Positions 62,521-64,000 of a stretch of DNA of 64,000 nucleotides are shown one piece after another. Source of the DNA: Pardosa pseudoannulata (taxonomy: Eukaryota; Arthropoda; Arachnida; Araneae; Lycosidae); NCBI GenBank assembly GCA_032207245.1, contig CM063506.1, forward strand, positions 40,302,342-40,366,341, given 5' to 3'. How positions within the stretch are numbered: position 1 is the first letter of the stretch; each line of letters opens with the position of its first letter. The translations under genes were made by a program, and so were the position numbers. The notes under the pieces are model-generated. The model was given only the letters and a program-made list of their open reading frames with translations, did not search any database and was not told where the DNA came from.

Positions 62521-62874
62521 GATTTGTATTTGTTTTTGTAACTTTTGATGTTCAATTTTTTACTATTTGATTCTTAATCTTTTATTTTCTTCAATTTTGA
62601 ATTTTGTTTTCAATTATTTTTTTAATTTTTTGTTCAGTTTTATTTTGTTTTAGTTTGTTTTCAATGCGGCTTGATTCCCTTATTTCAATTTTTAATATTT
62701 TAATAATTTTGAATCTTTAAATTCATAAATTTCATTTCTGTGCTGTACGTTTTTCAATTTTCCAGTTTGTGTTTTACATTTTTAATGTTTAATTTTTAAT
62801 CAAACTTTGCTGATTATCGTTTTTTTTTTGTTGTTGTTGTTGTTTTTCTAAATTTTAATTTATTTGTTTTTAAA
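62521..62874. other. T-rich LINE 3' untranslated region
   Basis: Directly follows the LINE stop codon (TGA at about 62520). T-rich with (TTG)n at about 62830-62850. It leads into the tandem LINE-end array. Confidence 0.6.
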
Positions 62875-64000
62875 TTTTCCTATTATTGGCATCTTTCTTT
62901 TTTTTTACGTTTCATTAAAATTGATTTTTTCATTGTGTTGTTCTATTGGCTTTTCGTCTTGTTTGGCGCAGTTTGTAATTATAAATTTAACCACCAACCA
63001 ACCAACCTCTATTCGAAACCCTCATGTTACAAGATTGTTGCATTTCTCAGTTACGAAGGCTTAAAATTATTTTAAGCAATTCATCGGGATTCATACCGTT
63101 ATTTCAAAACAAAAATTTCCTTTCTGAGGTTAAATCATCTTTCTTTTTTTACGTTTCATCAAAATTGATTTTTTCAAAATTGTGTTGTTCTATTGGGTTT
63201 TTCGTCTTGTTTGGCGCAGTTTGTCCCAAGATGAATTAGCGCCACTAAATTTCAACCAACCAACCAATCAACCAACCTCTATTCCGAAACCCTCAGGTTA
63301 CGAGATTGCTGCATTTCTCAGTTACGACGGCTTAAAATGCGTTTTAAGTCATTCATCCTGGATTCATACCGAAAACTTTGAAATTTCAAAACAAAAATTT
63401 CCTTTCTGAGGTTAAATCATCTTTCTTTTTTTACGTTTCATCAAAATTGATTTTTTCAAAATTGTGTTGTTCTATTGGGTTTTTCGTCTTGTTTGGCGCA
63501 GTTTTTCCCAAAAGGAATTAGCGCATTAAATTTCAACCAACAACCAACCAACCAAACAACCTCTATCCCGAAACCCTCAGGTTACGAGATTGCTGCATTT
63601 CTCAGTTACCACGGCTTAAAAGTTATCTTAAGCAATTCATCCAGGATTCATACCGAAAACCTTGAAATTTCAAAACAAAAATTTCCTTTCTGAGGTTAAA
63701 TCATCCTTCTTTTTTTACGCTTCATCAAATTTGATTTTCTTCCAAATTGTGTTGTTCTATTGGATTTTCTTTTTGTTTGGTGCAGTTTGTCCCAAGAGGA
63801 ATTAGCTCCACTAAATTTCAACCAAAACCAACCTACCAACCAACCTCTATCCTGAAACCCTTAGGTTACGAGATTGCTGCATTTCTCAGTTACGACAGCT
63901 TAAAATTTATCTTAAGCAATTCATCCGGGATTCATACCGAAAACTTTGAAATTTCAAAACAAAAATTTCCTTTCTGAGGTTAAATCATCTTTCTTTTTTT
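62875..64000 (+). repeat. Tandem array of LINE 3' ends, unit 284 bp, about 4 copies, continues past the window
   Basis: CATTTCTCAG recurs at 63041, 63312, 63596 and 63880 (spacings 271, 284, 284). Each unit holds TTGTTTGGCGCAGTTTGTCC, AATTAGCGCCACTAAATTTC, a (CCAA)n tract typical of LINE tails, CGAAACCCTCAGGTTACGAG and TTTCAAAACAAAAATTTCC. Each unit also contains an open frame of about 71-76 codons ending in the same residues (Lys-Gln-Lys-Phe-Pro-Phe). Confidence 0.92.

Overview
The window is a long, AT-rich stretch of nuclear DNA from an animal, most likely an arthropod. A spider or other chelicerate is my guess from the style of the repeats: tRNA-headed SINEs, CAAC-tailed LINE 3' ends, very long (TA)n tracts, and Tc1/mariner, piggyBac and hAT transposons. 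The organism call is inference only. There are no operons, Shine-Dalgarno sites or dense reading frames. I found no host protein-coding gene and no genuine tRNA or rRNA gene. Every coding segment I can recognise is a broken piece of a mobile element, and many open frames are only (TA)n or other tandem repeats read as protein.

Layout. 0-10 kb: a SINE-B fragment, a GC-rich insert with a 15-bp target duplication, a 238-bp tandem array, a dispersed module (X) next to TA tracts, a pogo-like remnant, a mariner remnant and a 116-bp tandem array. 10-20 kb: a tandem pair of SINE-A copies, a 195-bp triplicate, a piggyBac-like element whose right end is amplified in a ~270-bp tandem array, a solo LTR with its target duplication, a full SINE-B and the first of three piggyBac MITEs (PB1). 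20-29 kb: a Tc1 remnant, then a decayed tandem array invaded by PB1, SINE-A and two hAT elements with intact 8-bp duplications, then a ~70-bp minisatellite. 29-38 kb: X modules bounded by TA tracts, a large imperfect palindrome, a 968-bp TIR element with a 10-bp duplication, and a SINE-A with a 15-bp duplication. 38-50 kb: a 257-bp dimeric array, long microsatellites, a 359-bp duplication carrying perfect 40-bp palindromes, and two ~145-bp foldback MITEs. 50-54 kb: a duplicated block whose two copies act as empty-site controls for a hAT and two TTAA insertions. 55-64 kb: a GT-rich minisatellite, two divergent Tc1-superfamily elements (one DD34E, one apparently DD36E), a LINE fragment (RT end plus RNase H) split by PB1, and a 284-bp array of LINE 3' ends running off the window.

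How the parts relate: this is a layered record of transposition and tandem amplification, not a set of cooperating genes. Several insertions are unusually well bounded (target duplications, perfect inverted repeats, paralogous empty sites). The points most worth following are the piggyBac end captured in a satellite, the repeated small zinc-ribbon frame in PB1, the reciprocal empty sites at 51-54 kb, the palindromes near 47 kb, and the foldback MITEs with matched arm changes. I see no clear sign of a new protein system.
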